Source: Amyloporia xantha (Eukaryota; Basidiomycota; Agaricomycetes; Polyporales; Adustoporiaceae). Taken from it: a DNA stretch of 64,000 bases. Each line of letters opens with the position of its first letter. The first letter of the stretch is position 1. This document shows, one piece after another, positions 12,098-26,015 of the stretch. A model generated the notes under the pieces. The model saw only the letters and a list, made by a program, of their open reading frames with translations, was not told where the DNA came from and did not search any database. Location of the stretch: contig JAYKKR010000029.1 of NCBI GenBank assembly GCA_036971615.1, positions 124,001 through 188,000 of the forward strand, read 5' to 3'. The translations under genes and the position numbers were made by a program.

Positions 12098-13328
12098 TCA
12101 AGCCATACAACGCAGGGCGTTGTCATCAGCGGACGCTGAAGAGCTCATCACCTCCGTCGCCTGCTTGCTCGGTGTAATATCCGTGCCGTGGCTATTATCT
12201 TGCCCATCTGTTGCTGTTGCATAGAGCAATTGCACGGGCGCACTATCGTCTATCCAATCAGCGTCCGAAATCCATGTCCGCGGCTCCGCGAGGTCAGTTT
12301 CTGCTGTATGCGTGTCTGGCTGAGGAATTGACGTAAGTTGAATGTTAAAACCGTGTAGAAAGGGGTTGACGCACCTGTCGTTTCGTGGGTTCTTCTTCTG
12401 GTTCTTTAGATGGAACAATCGCACTGGGCTTGATGAGCGATGAGCCCGAGTCGTCGGAGAATTGAGCTGGGCTCTCGAGAACGCGAAAAATCGATGTTGT
12501 TAAGCTTGATAATGGTGACATTTGAGAGAGTCGAGACATTCCAATAGCAGATACGCGGATGCCAGTTCCGGACCCCGAGTCCAGAGATGATTCGTGCAGT
12601 CCGTGTACAAGTTGCCATTCATATTGCCGTTGCGAGAATGGGGAACGATCCGGAATGGGAGTACCAGCATGGCCCTGTTGATTCTCGTCAACTTCAACGT
12701 GAGGTTCTGCGGCAGGAATGTAAGGATCGCGATGTCCATGGCCGTGGGTGTGCGTTGGAAGGCGGTGCGAAACCCTCGTTACTGCACGAGCAGGAGTGGA
12801 ATGAAATCCCACCATGTCAAATGCAACGAGACAGTCGGGACAGCGACAGTGCAACTGATGGCAGGTTTGTGCCATGCGGCCCCCGTTTGAGTAGAAGCTT
12901 GCCATTCGAACGGGTGCTGCCAGAGTGACTTGACTTGCATAGCGAATCTGCGATGTCTTCTCCCCTCCAGTATGACCAATATTGTCTCCCTTGACCCCGG
13001 CAGTCCTTGGGATGTCGGCCCTATGCGCACGCCTACGACGCAGCTTCACAATAAAAGTGAAGGCAACAATAAAAAGCACGGTGAATAGAATGACGCCAAA
13101 GGAGACAAGATAGGCCAGAGCGGTAGAGTGGTCGACAGGGACGAGATCTACTGAATTGTCGTCGGTGTTGACGTCTGCGGCCTCAGATGAATCGAGCGCC
13201 CCAAACGCAAAAGGTCCACCAGAGTCAGCACCTTGAGATGCACAGACGGTATGACCAGGTGCAAAGACGAGGAGTAGGAAGTGCAGGGTAGCAGTCTGGC
13301 CGAGCCGAGATCTTGAGACGACGCCCAT
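12098..13328 (-). CDS. Single-pass type I membrane protein, unknown function
   Basis: Not recognised as a named family. Two exons (13328-12375, 12319-12098) joined by a 55-bp GT-AG intron give 391 aa. Residues 1-30 form a signal peptide (LHFLLLVFAPGHTVCASQG). A short acidic outer region (about 31-68) leads to a membrane segment around 70-92 (ALAYLVSFGVILFTVLFIVA) directly followed by a basic stop-transfer KLRRRRAHR. The long cytoplasmic tail is rich in Ser, Pro, His and acidic residues and contains an HCRCPDC cluster. The layout is like fungal wall-sensor or receptor-like proteins, but nothing specific supports a role. Confidence 0.75.
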
Positions 13329-13931
13329 CTTGCAAGCTGTCCGTTACCGACGATTGTGAGCGCTGTCGTATAGTCTTGCTGCAGACATGCCTACTCAGCA
13401 GAACGATAGCCGGATTGAGTGGACATCATAGCTGACACGGGCAATACGAATATGGACTGCGGCTGACATGTTATGGCAGCCTCCTTTATCACTAAGGTTC
13501 GCATAAGTTCGTCACTGATATGCAGAAACCACAAAGGTCAGCAATCCGCACACTTACAGACATCAAGTAATCTGTCGTCTGTCATGCCTGTTGCATTTTT
13601 CAGTTCCGCGTTGGCGAGCCTTGACATGGAGAACGGTGGCAATCGCGCGCGTGTCATGTCATGTGATCGCGTCGCGTTCGGTGCAATCCTTATCCCGGTC
13701 TGTACACTAAGTACTTGTATATACATCGTTCGCCAGACTGTTGTGTCAAGTTTCGACTTAAGCAAACTTGATGTAGAAATCAACAGCGAACCATACTCAC
13801 TGTAGGCATTTGCAGGGCGAGAAGCCAGAACGTGCGAGATAGCATTACGACAATCCGAGAGGGTGAAGACCCCATTACATAGCAGTATAATATAGGCATA
13901 AGTATGTACCAACAACCCAATTGAGATATCA
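13329..13931. other. Intergenic, no gene seen
   Basis: About 600 bp between the upstream side of the membrane-protein gene and the 3' end of the vezatin-like gene (both minus strand). No supported gene. Confidence 0.5.
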
Positions 13932-16900
13932 TCATGAGGCTTGGCCTTCCGGACTCTGATCATCAGCTGTCCGAGGGGTATCATAAGCATCTTGAGGAGT
14001 TGGCTCTGAGCGACTTCCGGGTCGCTCTGCCAGCCTTTTCCGCTTTTCACTAACCTTCCATATCACGTCCTTCAACTCCTGGACGACCTCTCCTCCAGGA
14101 CCCCACATATCGCTGCTGGATCGCCCAGGCGGCTCGGATGATGTCGCCGAACCATGTGTGCTGCTTTGACGGCGTGCCTTCGCAAGCTTGATGCGGTCCT
14201 CGCGAGATAGTTTCGAGCGCTCTCGAATGAACGTTGCGGCGACGCCAGTATCGGCTTCAAAAACCTGTTCTACACCGGGCGGAGGCAAATGTTGTGACGA
14301 AGCCGTCATGAGCAAATGTGCCGTCACATCGTCCAGTGGCTCATCACCACGATTAAGAGCAACTCCTAATCCATCGTGCTCTCCCGACAAGTAGGCAATG
14401 TCAGACTGTTGCACGGCGGGCGATGATGGTCCAGGCTTATCCGACGTATCGCTCTCACTGTCCCCGTCGGCAATGCCATCAACATCAGCAGTGGACTCCT
14501 CCGCATTGGGCGATGTCCGAGGGCCTGACACGATATCGAGCAGACGTTCCCTGCCTCGCTCACACTCCCGTAACGCGAAACCAAGCTCCTTCCTAAGGCG
14601 ATCATACGCTTCGAACGCCGGATGGTCCTGAGTTGCCAGGTGGGAACCTGCTGCATCGAATCCGTCGCCTTGAGAAGACGTGGGTCCGCGTAATGATGAG
14701 ACGCATTCTTCTAGATGTTCTCTTGCCTCGTTGAGAGCGGACGAGATGGCGTCTACATGTGCTGCAAATCGTGTCAAATGACTCGGCATAGGAGCGAACG
14801 ACACCATCTCAGCCATGGTCCTTGAGGGAGGGGACAGTACTACGGCCGGCCTGTCTGATTTAGGTTCCGGACTAGGCCGTTCGTCCCTGAGCCGCTTTTG
14901 CTCAGCATCACTGAGAGCCTCCGTCAGTCGCGAAGATGCGTCCTCGAATGTACTAGTCAGGAGCGCCATCACAGAACGCACATCTTCCCAGTATGTGTCA
15001 TCCTCATCTTCGTCGAAACGAAGGGCTAGCAGGTGGGAGCATGCATATCGCTTCGCCGAGAGCGCACCGTGCAGTGCTTGCTGGAGACCAGACAGCGACA
15101 AAGGGTGACGAGTGGTGTGAACAGTGGTAAACCGAGAGGACGAGGGAATAGTGGGCAACACAGGACTGTATCCAGAGCCGCTGCTCCGCTGCGATCTGGG
15201 GGAATGGGTGGAGTAACTCGGTGGAGGAATGCCAAACGTTTCCATGGCAGCGCTCCGTCGTTTTCTCTGGAAATCTAGAAGAGTAGCCCCAAAGTACTCT
15301 CCTTGCGTCACGGGGGAATCTGGGGAAGAATCGTGTCCTTCTTCCTGTACGTCCTGGAGGGAAATAGGATCATGCGGGGTTGCAGGAGCACTCATACTCG
15401 CAGTCTTCGACAACTGCGCATTGAACATGACAGTAAGATCAGAGCTCCGCTGCTGACGGCGCTTGAGCAGATATGCTGTCGGGCTCCCCTCGAGAGCCAA
15501 GGATGCATAAGATCCATTCCATGTCGCCCGCTTGTCAGCCGGGACAGATATCGTCCGCTGTCGTCCCAAAGGGACCGATAGAGGGCGGGGATGATCAAGA
15601 AAGGAGAAAGCTTGCCTCATCGGAGAAGAGGGAGCATACATTTCCGAGAGCTGGGAGAGCTGTGACGGCTCCGTGAGTGCGGACAGCAGCTGGCGAACAT
15701 TGTCACACTGGACTTGTGTCGTGTGCAGGGAAGACTGCAGAGTGACTCTGACACCAGAGGACGGCGAACGTGGATTAGTAGGACCGTAAAAAATGCTGTA
15801 ATGGCGCAGTTTCAAAAATAGTAAGGGGAAGACATCGAGAGATCCTACCTGCGCTCTTCCTTTTCAATGACCGCGATGGCCTCATTGACTGTGGATTCCC
15901 AAAGACTCCCGACCGAGATTAAGTCGTTCAAGGCCTCTAGTGTCTGCATATATTCATTTTGAGTGCGGAATGAAAGCTGGTAAGTAATTGCACTCACTGC
16001 TGTCGTAACATTAGTCCTATTATCGGTTGTTCTTACGTTATGCCACGTATATGCTGCGCTCGCTACGAGGAAAATAGCAGCAAAGTAGTACTCGTATACG
16101 AGTATAATGGCAGCTATGGCAATAAGTATGAATGGCCAATGGAACTCCGTCAGAGTGGAAGGGATCAGGAGTTGCTGATCATTATGAACATTTGAAGTTG
16201 GGTGATCGCTCTCTTGGTCAAGTTTCCCCGGGATATCAGGGGAAAAACTGTGACGGACAGCACTGACAGGAGCAGATATGGATGTAGACAGGAGAGAAGA
16301 TGAGATGACATCGTATTTGAAGCGCTCCGCGAATGAGTTTCCGGCGGAAGGTCCAGGACGATAAATCCGATTTGCGAACTGTAAAGGATAACTACTGGTT
16401 AGCTGCGTTCAATGTATTCGAAGATAGCCCATCTTGGTCCGTGCACTATGTATCCGAAGTGATACAAGAAGTAATACACATATGGATCATACCGCTCTCA
16501 TCAGGGTAATATTTGCGGTGACTGCCAGTGCATAGTGGCGCCCATCCTGTGCTCGGCAGATGGAATGGTTACGTTTAACAGGACACCAAAAGGCGAGCGA
16601 GCGGGCTCGAGTAATGCTGAGGCTTAGTTGCAGAGTAGTAGAGCCGCCAGTGAAACAGTGCAGTCTCGAATTGAACAGCCGGCCCCTAAGCTCCTCAGCA
16701 GAGCGACCCGCACAGTAGGAAACCCGCGATGTCAGTTATCGCCAAAAATTGGGTACGGCCGAGAAGTACTGTAGATGTGAAAAGAAATCTCGAGGGAAAA
16801 TGTACTAACCTCAACTGCCATCAGGAAGATAGAAGGTAGTCGCTCGAATTCGATCCATCTTGCGCTTTCCTCCATGCTGTCGTCAGTCTCCGCAGAGAAC

Positions 16901-17051
16901 TCGGGCGTACCACCCGGAACAATTTGTGCACTCTCTCCAGCTCCTAAATTCCCCATCCTAGGTTAGAATACCACTCAAGACCAATAGTGGAACACCACAA
17001 ACGTCTGAAGTACTCTTCCAGTGGGTGCTCGTCGAAGACAGGTTCAGCCAT
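13932..17051 (-). CDS. Vezatin/Inp2-like membrane protein with myosin-binding domain
   Basis: Fungal proteins of this type anchor organelles, notably peroxisomes, to myosin V through a vezatin-type domain; this role is known for Inp2 and is inferred here. Seven exons (17051-17003, 16943-16810, 16685-16587, 16546-16493, 16378-16037, 15976-15849, 15795-13932) join in phase to 889 aa; the third and fourth are the least certain. Two adjacent hydrophobic segments lie near residues 195-235 (WPFILIAIAAIILVYEYYFA then AIFLVASAAYTW). The conserved core follows: SIFYGPTNPRSPSSGVRV, SSLHTTQVQCDNVRQLLSAL, SQLSEMYAPSSPMR and RATWNGSYASLAL. The C-terminal 400 residues are Ser/Pro-rich with coiled-coil-like stretches (RLRKELGFALRECERGRERL). 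Length and layout match agaricomycete members of the vezatin (myosin-binding) family. Confidence 0.7.
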
Positions 17052-20000
17052 GCAGATAGTGAGAAAACCAAGAGGAGCAAGTTGTCGTCGAAGATCGTAA
17101 TGCCTATAGAATAGCAGGTAAGGAGCGGAATGGTCAGGAGAACGAATAGAAATAAAGCCAAGATAGCAAGCAGAGAACCCAATTCTCAGCGACTGTGAGC
17201 AGGAGCTGCGCCGTCACACCCGTCACCCTGGCAGTCGGTTCCGCTTGTGACCACCGATCACCGCTGCTGTGACCATTACGCGATCACGTGCATTTGAAGA
17301 CGCGTCGACCTTCACAATTGTTATTGCTTGCCTTTTGCTTCCAGTAACACTTGTCTTCCACCACACCGAGCTCACGAGCTCTTGAACTTGACTTGAAAAT
17401 ATGGTCAAGTATAAAGGCGAACCTACATGATCTTCATCCGCACTGCACTATGATGATCCTCCTTTCGTGATTTTGCATCGCTGGCGACTATACTAGCAGA
17501 ACATTCAATCCATCTGGCAACCGAATAAACTTCTTTTCTGCCATTGGGCTCGCTTTGATCAATGCTTCTGTCCTATACGCTCCTCTTGCGCCTGGACAGG
17601 CCTCTCCGAGCGAAATCCCCCAGCGGTCTGAAATAATTCTGGTATTCTATACTCGCACCAGCAGAGTCGTTCGCCCGCAGCAATGGCGCCGTCAGCAATG
17701 ACATCTCGCACCTGAAGGCTCGTTTGAGTGCCAAAATTAAAGATTCGCTCGACCAGAGGTAGCTAAAGGAAATGAAAGCCAATTGCAGTGATCTACTGAT
17801 GGACATGTGTCATCACGTCTGGTCATTTGATTATATGGTACGTTCTTGCTTGCGACATCTCCTGAGAACTTTGTTAATACTACGGCAGCGAGCGTCAGAG
17901 GAGATGACATTGCGGTCCGTGCTCTGAGGAATATCAGTATCAGAGATGGACCACCCAGAGTCCCAAACTTTGGGGAATCACCGAGGATGGCCGAGCTGCC
18001 GCAGGGCGCTATGAGTAAAGTTTCGGTAGACCGATTGGCACTCAAGAACACCAGCGGCACAAAGGCGACTACATTTTGTTCCCCGGATTCTTCGAAAGGC
18101 CTCCTGGGACCGACGAGCAGGGCATAATTGGTGCGTATTCTTTCCAAGAGCCGGTACGAGTGTTTCGCGACCCGACTGGTCCCTCTAAGGACTCTTCTGT
18201 CGAAGTGTCGTTACTTATCTTTTCGCACCTTGTAGTTCATTTATACCCCAGACCTGCGCGCTGTTCCCCGTCTATGAACCCAATTATTGACTCCGTCATC
18301 CTTCTCTTTCGGAGCAAGCCTGCACCGTCCCTGATCAAGATCACACATACCGCCTGGGAATGTGTGGTCTTCTCACTAACAGTCAATCACTGGACCCCTT
18401 TGCCGGCGGTGTTACTGTCATGCGCTCGGCGAGATCCGCTCACCCAACTCCCCTCAGGCTCAGTCGTCGTATCATACGTATCACGTCCGGTAAAAATTGC
18501 GGTCCACATATCGAGACGTCCTCAAAGTTCTCATGCCGACAAGAGACCGGGCGTCTCGTCTGCGGTCGAAATTGGTCCATACCCCAGTGGAGTAAATCCC
18601 TCAGAAGTTTGTGCTCCTGGTACGAACCGGTCAATCTAGTGGTTCTCGTTGACTCTGACTCTTTCCACAGGAACACTTATTAAAGGATTGCAGGCGCTGC
18701 AATCGTTATCTGGCACCTAGTGATCGCGCCGATTGTCAGATCTGGATGGCCGCATCGCAAAAATACATTTTCACTGCCCAGGGTCGCAAGGTGAGGCCAC
18801 GGCTCTTAACGGACACAGGATATCATTCCTATCGTACCTGCTCAGTCATGTCTAACAGCTCGCGATGTCTTCGCGACTGAGTCATCTAGTCAACCTGCAG
18901 GAGCGTTGACTTTCTTCAGCTAAACCCGAACATACTCTGGTCTGAGCACCACATAGGAGCTCTCCAAACGTAAGGCAAGCCCCACTTAAGCATATTTGCT
19001 CACCATCTAAGTCATGTTCGCGAATTGCTTTTAGCTTCGTACCCTCACAGTGGTCCGAACCTGCAGTAAGTCGATTTCACGATAAACCCCCGGAGGACCA
19101 CCCTAACTCCCCCAGCCCACTTGATCACAGCTATATATGTTTTCCGGGGCCGAGCGGCAGGCTGATCACGCAGAACGTTCGAGCCACCTGCGCCATCACC
19201 ACAATTCCCCACACTCGCTTCCGGAGTTGAAAATCCGACCATTTGACCATTTGATCTCCACACTCTGGCCAGATGCAGGTCGGATTTCCCCTCCGTCAGG
19301 CTTGCAGCGCACGCCGAAATCGCCTTTCCTGGATCCCCCGCGTGGTGCATCGCCCGGAGCTCCTCTCGCTTAGACCTACACGCCGGCGCGATACGGATAC
19401 GTCGGATACGAATGGATATCTGCACTATCGCAACGCAACTCGCAAAGAGCCCGTGGAATCCGGACTGCTGCTAAACGAACACCTTACGACATCAGCACCC
19501 TCGTATGGCCAACCCGTCGGCAAACGTGCATGCCACTTGCTAGTGCTCACTTCCCCGGCCGACGCTGCACCTGACTGAGGGCCCAGGGGGTGTTGGCTAA
19601 CAAGTTTCTCCCGCGAGACCTCGAGCTTCGCTGACGCAGGCACGGCTAATAGCCTGCCTCCTGGCCCCGGTGCGTGATGCGTCTCCCTGCATCAGTGCAT
19701 CGGACATCCCGCGCGTCTACGGTCTGGGTCGCATCTCCCGGCCACAGCGCCATCCTGTATACTTGGCCCACGATGACGGCATGATCGGCCGCTTCTGCGG
19801 ATGATGCTGGCGCCGGCGAGCACGCCTTTCGCGCTGTTGGCTCTGCGCTTCTCGCGAGCCCCACCGCGCTCCGGTGAGGCGGCCAGGTCGCCAGCGGACC
19901 AGCGCGGATGCAAATGGGGGTCCGGCGTTGCGTCCTCGAGTGTATGTAAACGTGACGCCCGTTGGCGCCACCGAGCTCGCCGAGCCGGGGGGCTTGATCG

Positions 20001-21424
20001 CGGCGCGGGCGACACGTGAGCCGGATGCTTTGTGGCGTGTGGCTGATTGGCAATGGCATGATCGTGCGGACGTCGGCGCATGCCATGCCAGACGTGGGGT
20101 TCTCCTGCCATGATTGCTGCGTGCATCGCGCGCGGCGGTCGATGGCCATGGATGATGGGGACGACGACGCGATGGGCATCAAGATTGACGTGGCAGGGCG
20201 TGCCTGGTCAGGCGGGTGTGCCGGGGCGGGAGCGTGTTGCCTGCATAGCGTCGGTGATGGAGGCCTCTGAGCTTGAGAATAACATTCTGCGAACGCTTGT
20301 TGATCCCGCGCGGATGAGAGGCGAACTCGATGAGAGGCGAACTTCCCACTCGCGGTGGTCCGTGGAGGACTGTTTGCACATGTACAGGACCCGGCTACGT
20401 TGTGCGCTCGTCTGTATCAGGCCGCGTCGCGACACCACAGTGTGGGTCTGTCAGCGTTGGGATCATCACGCTGACACGGCCGCGGGACACACAGTCGCAA
20501 GCGGAGGCGGTGGGGATCTCAAGAGGCTCGCAGACGGGCGCGTCAAAGGCAGCAACTCTAACTCAAATCGCCGCTTCGAAAGGTGGCGTCGGAGCGTCGC
20601 ATCGAGCACATCAGCTTCTATTACGGGGGTTCGGATCAGGGCTCGATTGACACGACGGGCTGGAGAGGGTCACGGGAGGAGAGAAGGATGTGCGGAAGCA
20701 GAAGAGGGCAAACGGGCTGCAGGTGCTCGATATAGATGCACGGGTCCAGAGCGCGGGTGTACGTAGCGAGCGATGATGTGTGTGGCCGTTAATTGGAAGA
20801 CGTCTGCGTCAACTGCTATCATAGGATGATGGGAATGGATTCGGGGTGCCTAGGGGCGCTCGGGCTGGGTGTGTTGAATTCCCACTGGACGGGGGATGTC
20901 TAAATGAGCGTTGAATATGCGGGCCGGGGGTGTAGCTGGGGAAGAGGGGTTCGGCGCTGGGTGCGACGGCGACGAGAGACAGACGACGTGGGGGACGTGT
21001 ACGTGTGTCGACGTTGGGATACACGGGCAGGGGGAACCTTGACTGAGTGCTGCCAGCTGCTGCCAGTGGCATAACGCGTACGGTCGTCGGTATTGCAGAG
21101 CACGTGTGTTTGGCCTGGCAGGTTGCTGGAAAAGGCAGGACCCTCGAATCTAGATTGAGAGGGAGAAAAGCGCGTTGTTTCGCCCGGGCGTGCACTGAAA
21201 TTCTGCTCTCCGCGTCCACCCAGCTCGCCTGCACGGCCATCGCCCTCCCATCTCTCCTCCCTCCGAGTCGTTGCATGCAGCCTCCACCCTCCCGTCCTCA
21301 TCATCCTTTTGCCCAGCAGATTTAACCACGTCGCTTGGCCGGCGTGCTCACCCCATCTGCCGCCAGCCTTGCAAACGCATGCTGATTGTCCTTTTTCAGC
21401 GCGCTATCATCTTGAAGCCTTTCT
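17052..21424. other. 4.4-kb stretch without a supported gene
   Basis: This is the common upstream region of the vezatin-like gene (minus) and the HSF-type gene (plus). Open frames exist, the largest at 20080-20766 plus and 19646-20182 minus. They overlap antisense, are rich in Arg/Pro/Ser as expected from GC-rich non-coding DNA, and match nothing. A frame at about 17990-18180 plus reads HKGDYILFPGFFERPPGTDE without a convincing gene around it. A pyrimidine-rich stretch precedes 21425. Long upstream regions are common for fungal regulatory genes. Confidence 0.45.
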
Positions 21425-23754
21425 ATGGACAATCACCCCCCTCAGTATACCCAGGCAATGTCCACCGCTGAGGCCCATTTTCCCCAGCAAGGCCAGCAGC
21501 AGAACCAGCAGTGGTCTCAGCAGACTTCCCATCTCATGCCACCCGCACACGGCCAGTCTTCATACCCTTCTCCGTCCTCTTCCGCCGCCCCGCTCAGCGA
21601 CCAGCACTACCCGGCCTACTACCAGCAACAGCAACAGCAATCAGGTCAGTCGGCCATGACCGACTCCGTCATCGACAGAGTCGTAGACCGCTCCTCCCTC
21701 TCGCTTAACCTTTCTTCTCTCTCCGTCACCTCACCCACCAACATGTCCCCGATAAACCCCTCGCCCCACCCGTCCACCCAGGCATCCACCCACGTCTCGC
21801 CCATCACCCCCATCAGCCCCTCCGGCGCAGGCCTCCACCCACAGGTCCAAGGGCACCATCACCACGCGCATCACCACCACCACGCGCACGTACAGCAGCC
21901 GTTCCAGTTCGCCGCGCCGGACCAGGGCGTGCGCTACGACGACGGCCACTACGACTATAGCGGCAGACGCCTAACCAGCAGCCGCTCCTCGTCCTCCTCC
22001 GAAAAATCCGTCCCGCGCAAGAGAAGCTTCCCCACCGCGCCCGCGCTGAGCACGTCCGTGGAGGAAACGGCCTACGACCAGAACATGGACGCGTCGTACG
22101 ACGAGGTCGACATGACGTACGGCGGGATGGACGCGGAGAACAGCCCCATTGACGGGAGCACGAGTGGCGGGGAGCAGGACGACCAGCTGAAGCCGCTGGA
22201 GGCGCAGATACCGTCGGGTGGGAGCGGTCACGCGGGCATGCCGTCCTCCATGGGCTTGCTCGGGAAGCCCTTGGGGACGAATAACTTTGTCACCAAGCTA
22301 TACCAGTGGGTTTCCCTCTTACGCTCCTTGTTACCCTTCAGCACACGAATTTCCCCCAACTGCGCAGGATGATCAACGACCCCAAGTCGGCGCAATTTAT
22401 CACCTGGACGGATCTTGGCACCAGGTACCCATCTCGCGTCGCTCTTGCTGAAGTGCTGTCAGTCATGTCCCGCTAGCTTCGTCGTTCAAAACGTGGGCGA
22501 GTTCAGCCGCACCATCCTCGGCTCGCATTTCAAACACAACAACGTCAGGGCGATTTCTCTCCATTTATCGTATCCGCTAATCGTGCTGCCGCTGCCCAGT
22601 TCTCCAGCTTCGTCAGACAGCTCAACATGTACGGCTTCCACAAGATCAACCGCGTGAGTATTTCTTTCCTTTTTCTCTCTCGTGGTCTCGGAAGGTGGAG
22701 AACTGAGGCCGATGACGTGGCTCACAGACACCGCGGGCACAGCGCACTTCTGCTGACGTGCAGACGTGGGAGTTCTCCCATCACAAGTTTTTGCGTGGGC
22801 GTCCCGATCTCCTGGAGGAAATTAAGCGAAAAGCGTTAGAGCCAGATCCGTCCCTCAAGCACCGCGTCGAACTGCCCGGCGAGGTCGCCGCGCAGCTGTC
22901 GCAAGTGCGGGAGGACAATCGCAGGCTGATGGCTGCGTTCCACACGGAAAAGAACAAAGTAGAGCGGCTCGCTACGGTGACTAAAGCCATGTACGACGTA
23001 ATCTCGAGGACGTGGCCAGGAAGCGGTAGGTTGTCTTCTTCTGGACTTTCCAGATGTTTGTTTCGATGGGCTCATACGGAATCTCTCTCTCACGGGTCCA
23101 GTACCAGTACCGTTCCCTAGCGACATCATCGAGTCGGGCGAGAGTCCGAATATCTACATCACCTCTCCGAACAGCGCGGGACCCCATACCCACTTCCAGC
23201 CCTCGCTCTCGCTGAGCAGCAGCTCGCTGCACTCCCTCCACTCTCTCAGCCCCAGCTCGAGCCCAACGGCCGCCGAGTTCCCCTCGCACACGCACACGCC
23301 CAACCTCTCGCGGCAGCACAGCTTCCAGCACCTCTCGTACGAGGGCCCCACCGCGTCCATGCACCCGCACTCGCTCGGGCACGGCGTCTCCACCGCGCGC
23401 TACGAGACCGCGCTCGCCACGCCGCTCCCGCCGTCGCCCGGGGGCATGGACTTTGGCGACGACCCGCACGGGCGCCTCGGCGCGAAGCGCCAGCGCACGA
23501 ACGCGCCGCCCGCGGTGCAAAGCGCCGGCGAGCAGGGCTCGAAGAAGGGCTCGCGCGCGCGGAGCGACTCGGCCCCGCTGGGGTACGGCCTGAACTCGGG
23601 CTGGGCGCAGACGCGGCCGCGGAGCGGGAGCGGGTTGGGCCCGCGCGGGGGGAGGAGGGAGGAGCTGCCGGTGCCGAATATCGGGGCGCTGTCGAGGGGC
23701 CACACGCTGCCGATGCTCTCTATACCCTCTATGGCGAAGCAGTCTCCGAGTTGA
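21425..23754 (+). CDS. Heat-shock-factor-type transcription factor
   Basis: The protein carries one HSF-type winged-helix DNA-binding domain and should act in the nucleus, binding nGAAn-type elements. Six exons (21425-22305, 22368-22424, 22477-22543, 22600-22653, 22728-23025, 23102-23754) join in phase to about 669 aa. The domain lies after a 280-residue Gln/His/Ser-rich N-terminus and reads NNFVTKLYQMINDPKSAQFI, TWTDLGTSFVVQNVGEFSRT, ILGSHFKHNNFSSFVRQLNM and YGFHKINR, ending with TWEFSHHKFLRGRPDLLEEI. A short heptad stretch follows (AAQLSQVREDNRRLMAAFHT), as in HSF oligomerisation regions. The C-terminus is Ser/Pro-rich and disordered. Introns fall inside the DNA-binding domain, as is common in mushrooms. 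Which paralogue it is (Hsf1-, Sfl1- or Mga1-like) cannot be told; no Skn7 receiver domain is present. Confidence 0.93.
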
Positions 23755-26015
23755 TCTCGGAGCGCCTGCTGCGATGTGAGTGAGCGCGGGTGGAGTGAGT
23801 GGGATGGGGAGGGGGCTGTCGGTGTGGGACGATGGATGCCCTGTGCCAAAATGCCGGAGTAGGTTTTTCGTGCTGGTATCCCTGGGCTGTCCGTCTCGCG
23901 GTGCATGTGCGCATCCTGAGGCCGTGGCCGTGTGTAGTGCTTGTAGTGATCTCATTCCGCTCATTTCGTCGTCGTTCGATCAAAGGTAAAAACAGCGTCT
24001 GTCCTTTTGGGTCCTCGTATTCCCGTTCCCTTGTGCATATCCATCATCTCTCTCTCAAGACTGCTGTCGCTCGTTGCTATTCGTGTTCCGTAGTCATGTG
24101 TTTGCTTTTTGCTTGTGCATAGTTTGTGCTACCCCTTCCCACTCTTCGTCCGCAATTTGTATCGCGCCGCCCGTCTGCTCTCACCCACAGGCCTTCATTC
24201 TTCGCATTGCCACACGGTTCGTTTGGGCTTTGGAGGGTTCGGTTGCTCCTCTTCTTCGGCGTTGGTTTTTTTCCCCATCCATTCATAGACGTGTATTACC
24301 ATGTGCTAGCGCTGCTGTTAACATTGTGCAAAGAAACGAGAATCCATCCATCTACATGCGTTACAGCTTGCAATGTACTTCCTTACTCGGGCGGACCTGA
24401 ACGGAGAAGCAGGCGGAAGCTCGAGGTACGTGCATCAACTGTTCGATTGCAGCCCGATTGTATTCAGTGCGCCCCGATCGTCGACGTTCTCAGATTGAGT
24501 ACCGACCACGATGATCGTCCGTTTGACAGGTACTGCCACATGCGCGAATGGACAGGTGAGCAATCGTAATCGTAGTGGAAGATATACGCCCGTAGCGTTA
24601 CGAGAGCACAACAGACTACCCATCAGACCGGCACAAATTCGAGCCTGGGTAGACAGCTAAGGAGATTCTCGTTTGGACGAAATTGCGGCAATCCAAACCC
24701 GAAGCTCTACAATACACAAAGAAGCTGCCAAATTTTATGCATGCGCTAGCATCTGAAAATGAGGCGGACGCTAGCAAACGCTATACGAACGCGTCGATGG
24801 ACATCGGCACAAAGGCAGGCGGTGTCCGCTAGATATCACTGACAGCAAACGATCAGTGGACGAACTCACATCTGCAGGGGTACACTTCATTTTACGCCAG
24901 AACCGTATCGTCCAACTTCTTCAGTTCATGAGCCTACAGCCCCATCGTTCTTTGACGGCACGATAACGACATACGAGCTTCTCTTCGCGACAGTTCATAC
25001 AAGACGCACCTACACAAGATCGTCTTCGTGCACTTCCGTCGATAGCTTTTACTGACCTCAAAAAGCCGTAAGCACTACAAAGGTCTACCGTCAACATTGA
25101 AGAAACTACCCTCGTAAACGGACCGCAAACTTACCATGAAAAGGCCAGACCGCTCCGATGCGAACATCTGCAAAAGATACTCTCTGCAATTTTGCCATAG
25201 GCTGATGCATTTGCTATATGGGGTCGCAAGCATCATAGACGTCATGAGCTTCCATACCTGATTGAGTCCATATACAAGGTTTGGCCACACACTTAATGTC
25301 TTGTGTTAGACGCGTCCTGAATTCGGACAAATGGAAGCTCGACATCTGCTCACGAGTGCAAAAACCACCGCAGACGGGCATGTGCGGATCCAAAGATATT
25401 CCAGACAGGAACGCGGACCCTCAGATACAGTAATCTACCGCACCGGACTGGCCGACAGTGGCCTGCCTGTAGACAGCCTGAACAAGTCGTCGGCGATTCC
25501 TTAACTGCGGGCGGGAGCCGTCGCCAAAATGGAAGGCCATTACAATGCAAAGATAGCGTCAAATGGAGACGTCCGCAGTGACAGACTCAGACGCCAAAGG
25601 CGCCAGCGGACAAGGTATACGCCTGACGCACTGCACGGTGAGCGCTGAGGGATGTGTTGATGAAGGCGATACATGTCTCGGGTGCCTTGCTATAGCTGGC
25701 AGGCCAATGACGAGTCCCGACGCGACCCTGCATCAAGCGACGTGGTGAGTAGAGGTTATCGGAGGAAGAAGCTCGGTGCTTTACGCCGTTCGAAGTGTGG
25801 TTAACCTGCGAGGGCACAGCGCCTGGGGCTGTTAGTTCTCAACATGTCATTTCTCGGATAGCAGAGTAGAGAGCGACATAATACCTGTCTAATGTCAGCA
25901 GACACTGGACTAATCTTGTACCTTGGAGCCTGCAGCTCGTCGCGCTTCATCGCTTCCGTTATCGTATGCGATTCGTGACCATCCATACAGCGAACATTAC
26001 GAGAGTCTATCGATT
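23755..26015. other. Intergenic, no supported gene
   Basis: About 2.3 kb between converging genes. Only short frames are present on both strands. The first few hundred bases are T-rich and probably the HSF gene's 3' region. Confidence 0.45.

Noticed and set aside
14072..15676. Several plus-strand frames opposite the vezatin-like gene
   Set aside because: Antisense shadows of a long conserved coding exon.
20080..20766. 228-codon plus-strand frame, with a 178-codon minus-strand frame overlapping to its left
   Set aside because: GC-rich DNA with random Arg/Gly/Ser-rich translation, antisense overlap, no motif, no splice-consistent extension.
22981..23964. 327-codon minus-strand frame opposite the HSF-type gene
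   Set aside because: Arg-rich antisense shadow of a GC-rich coding exon.
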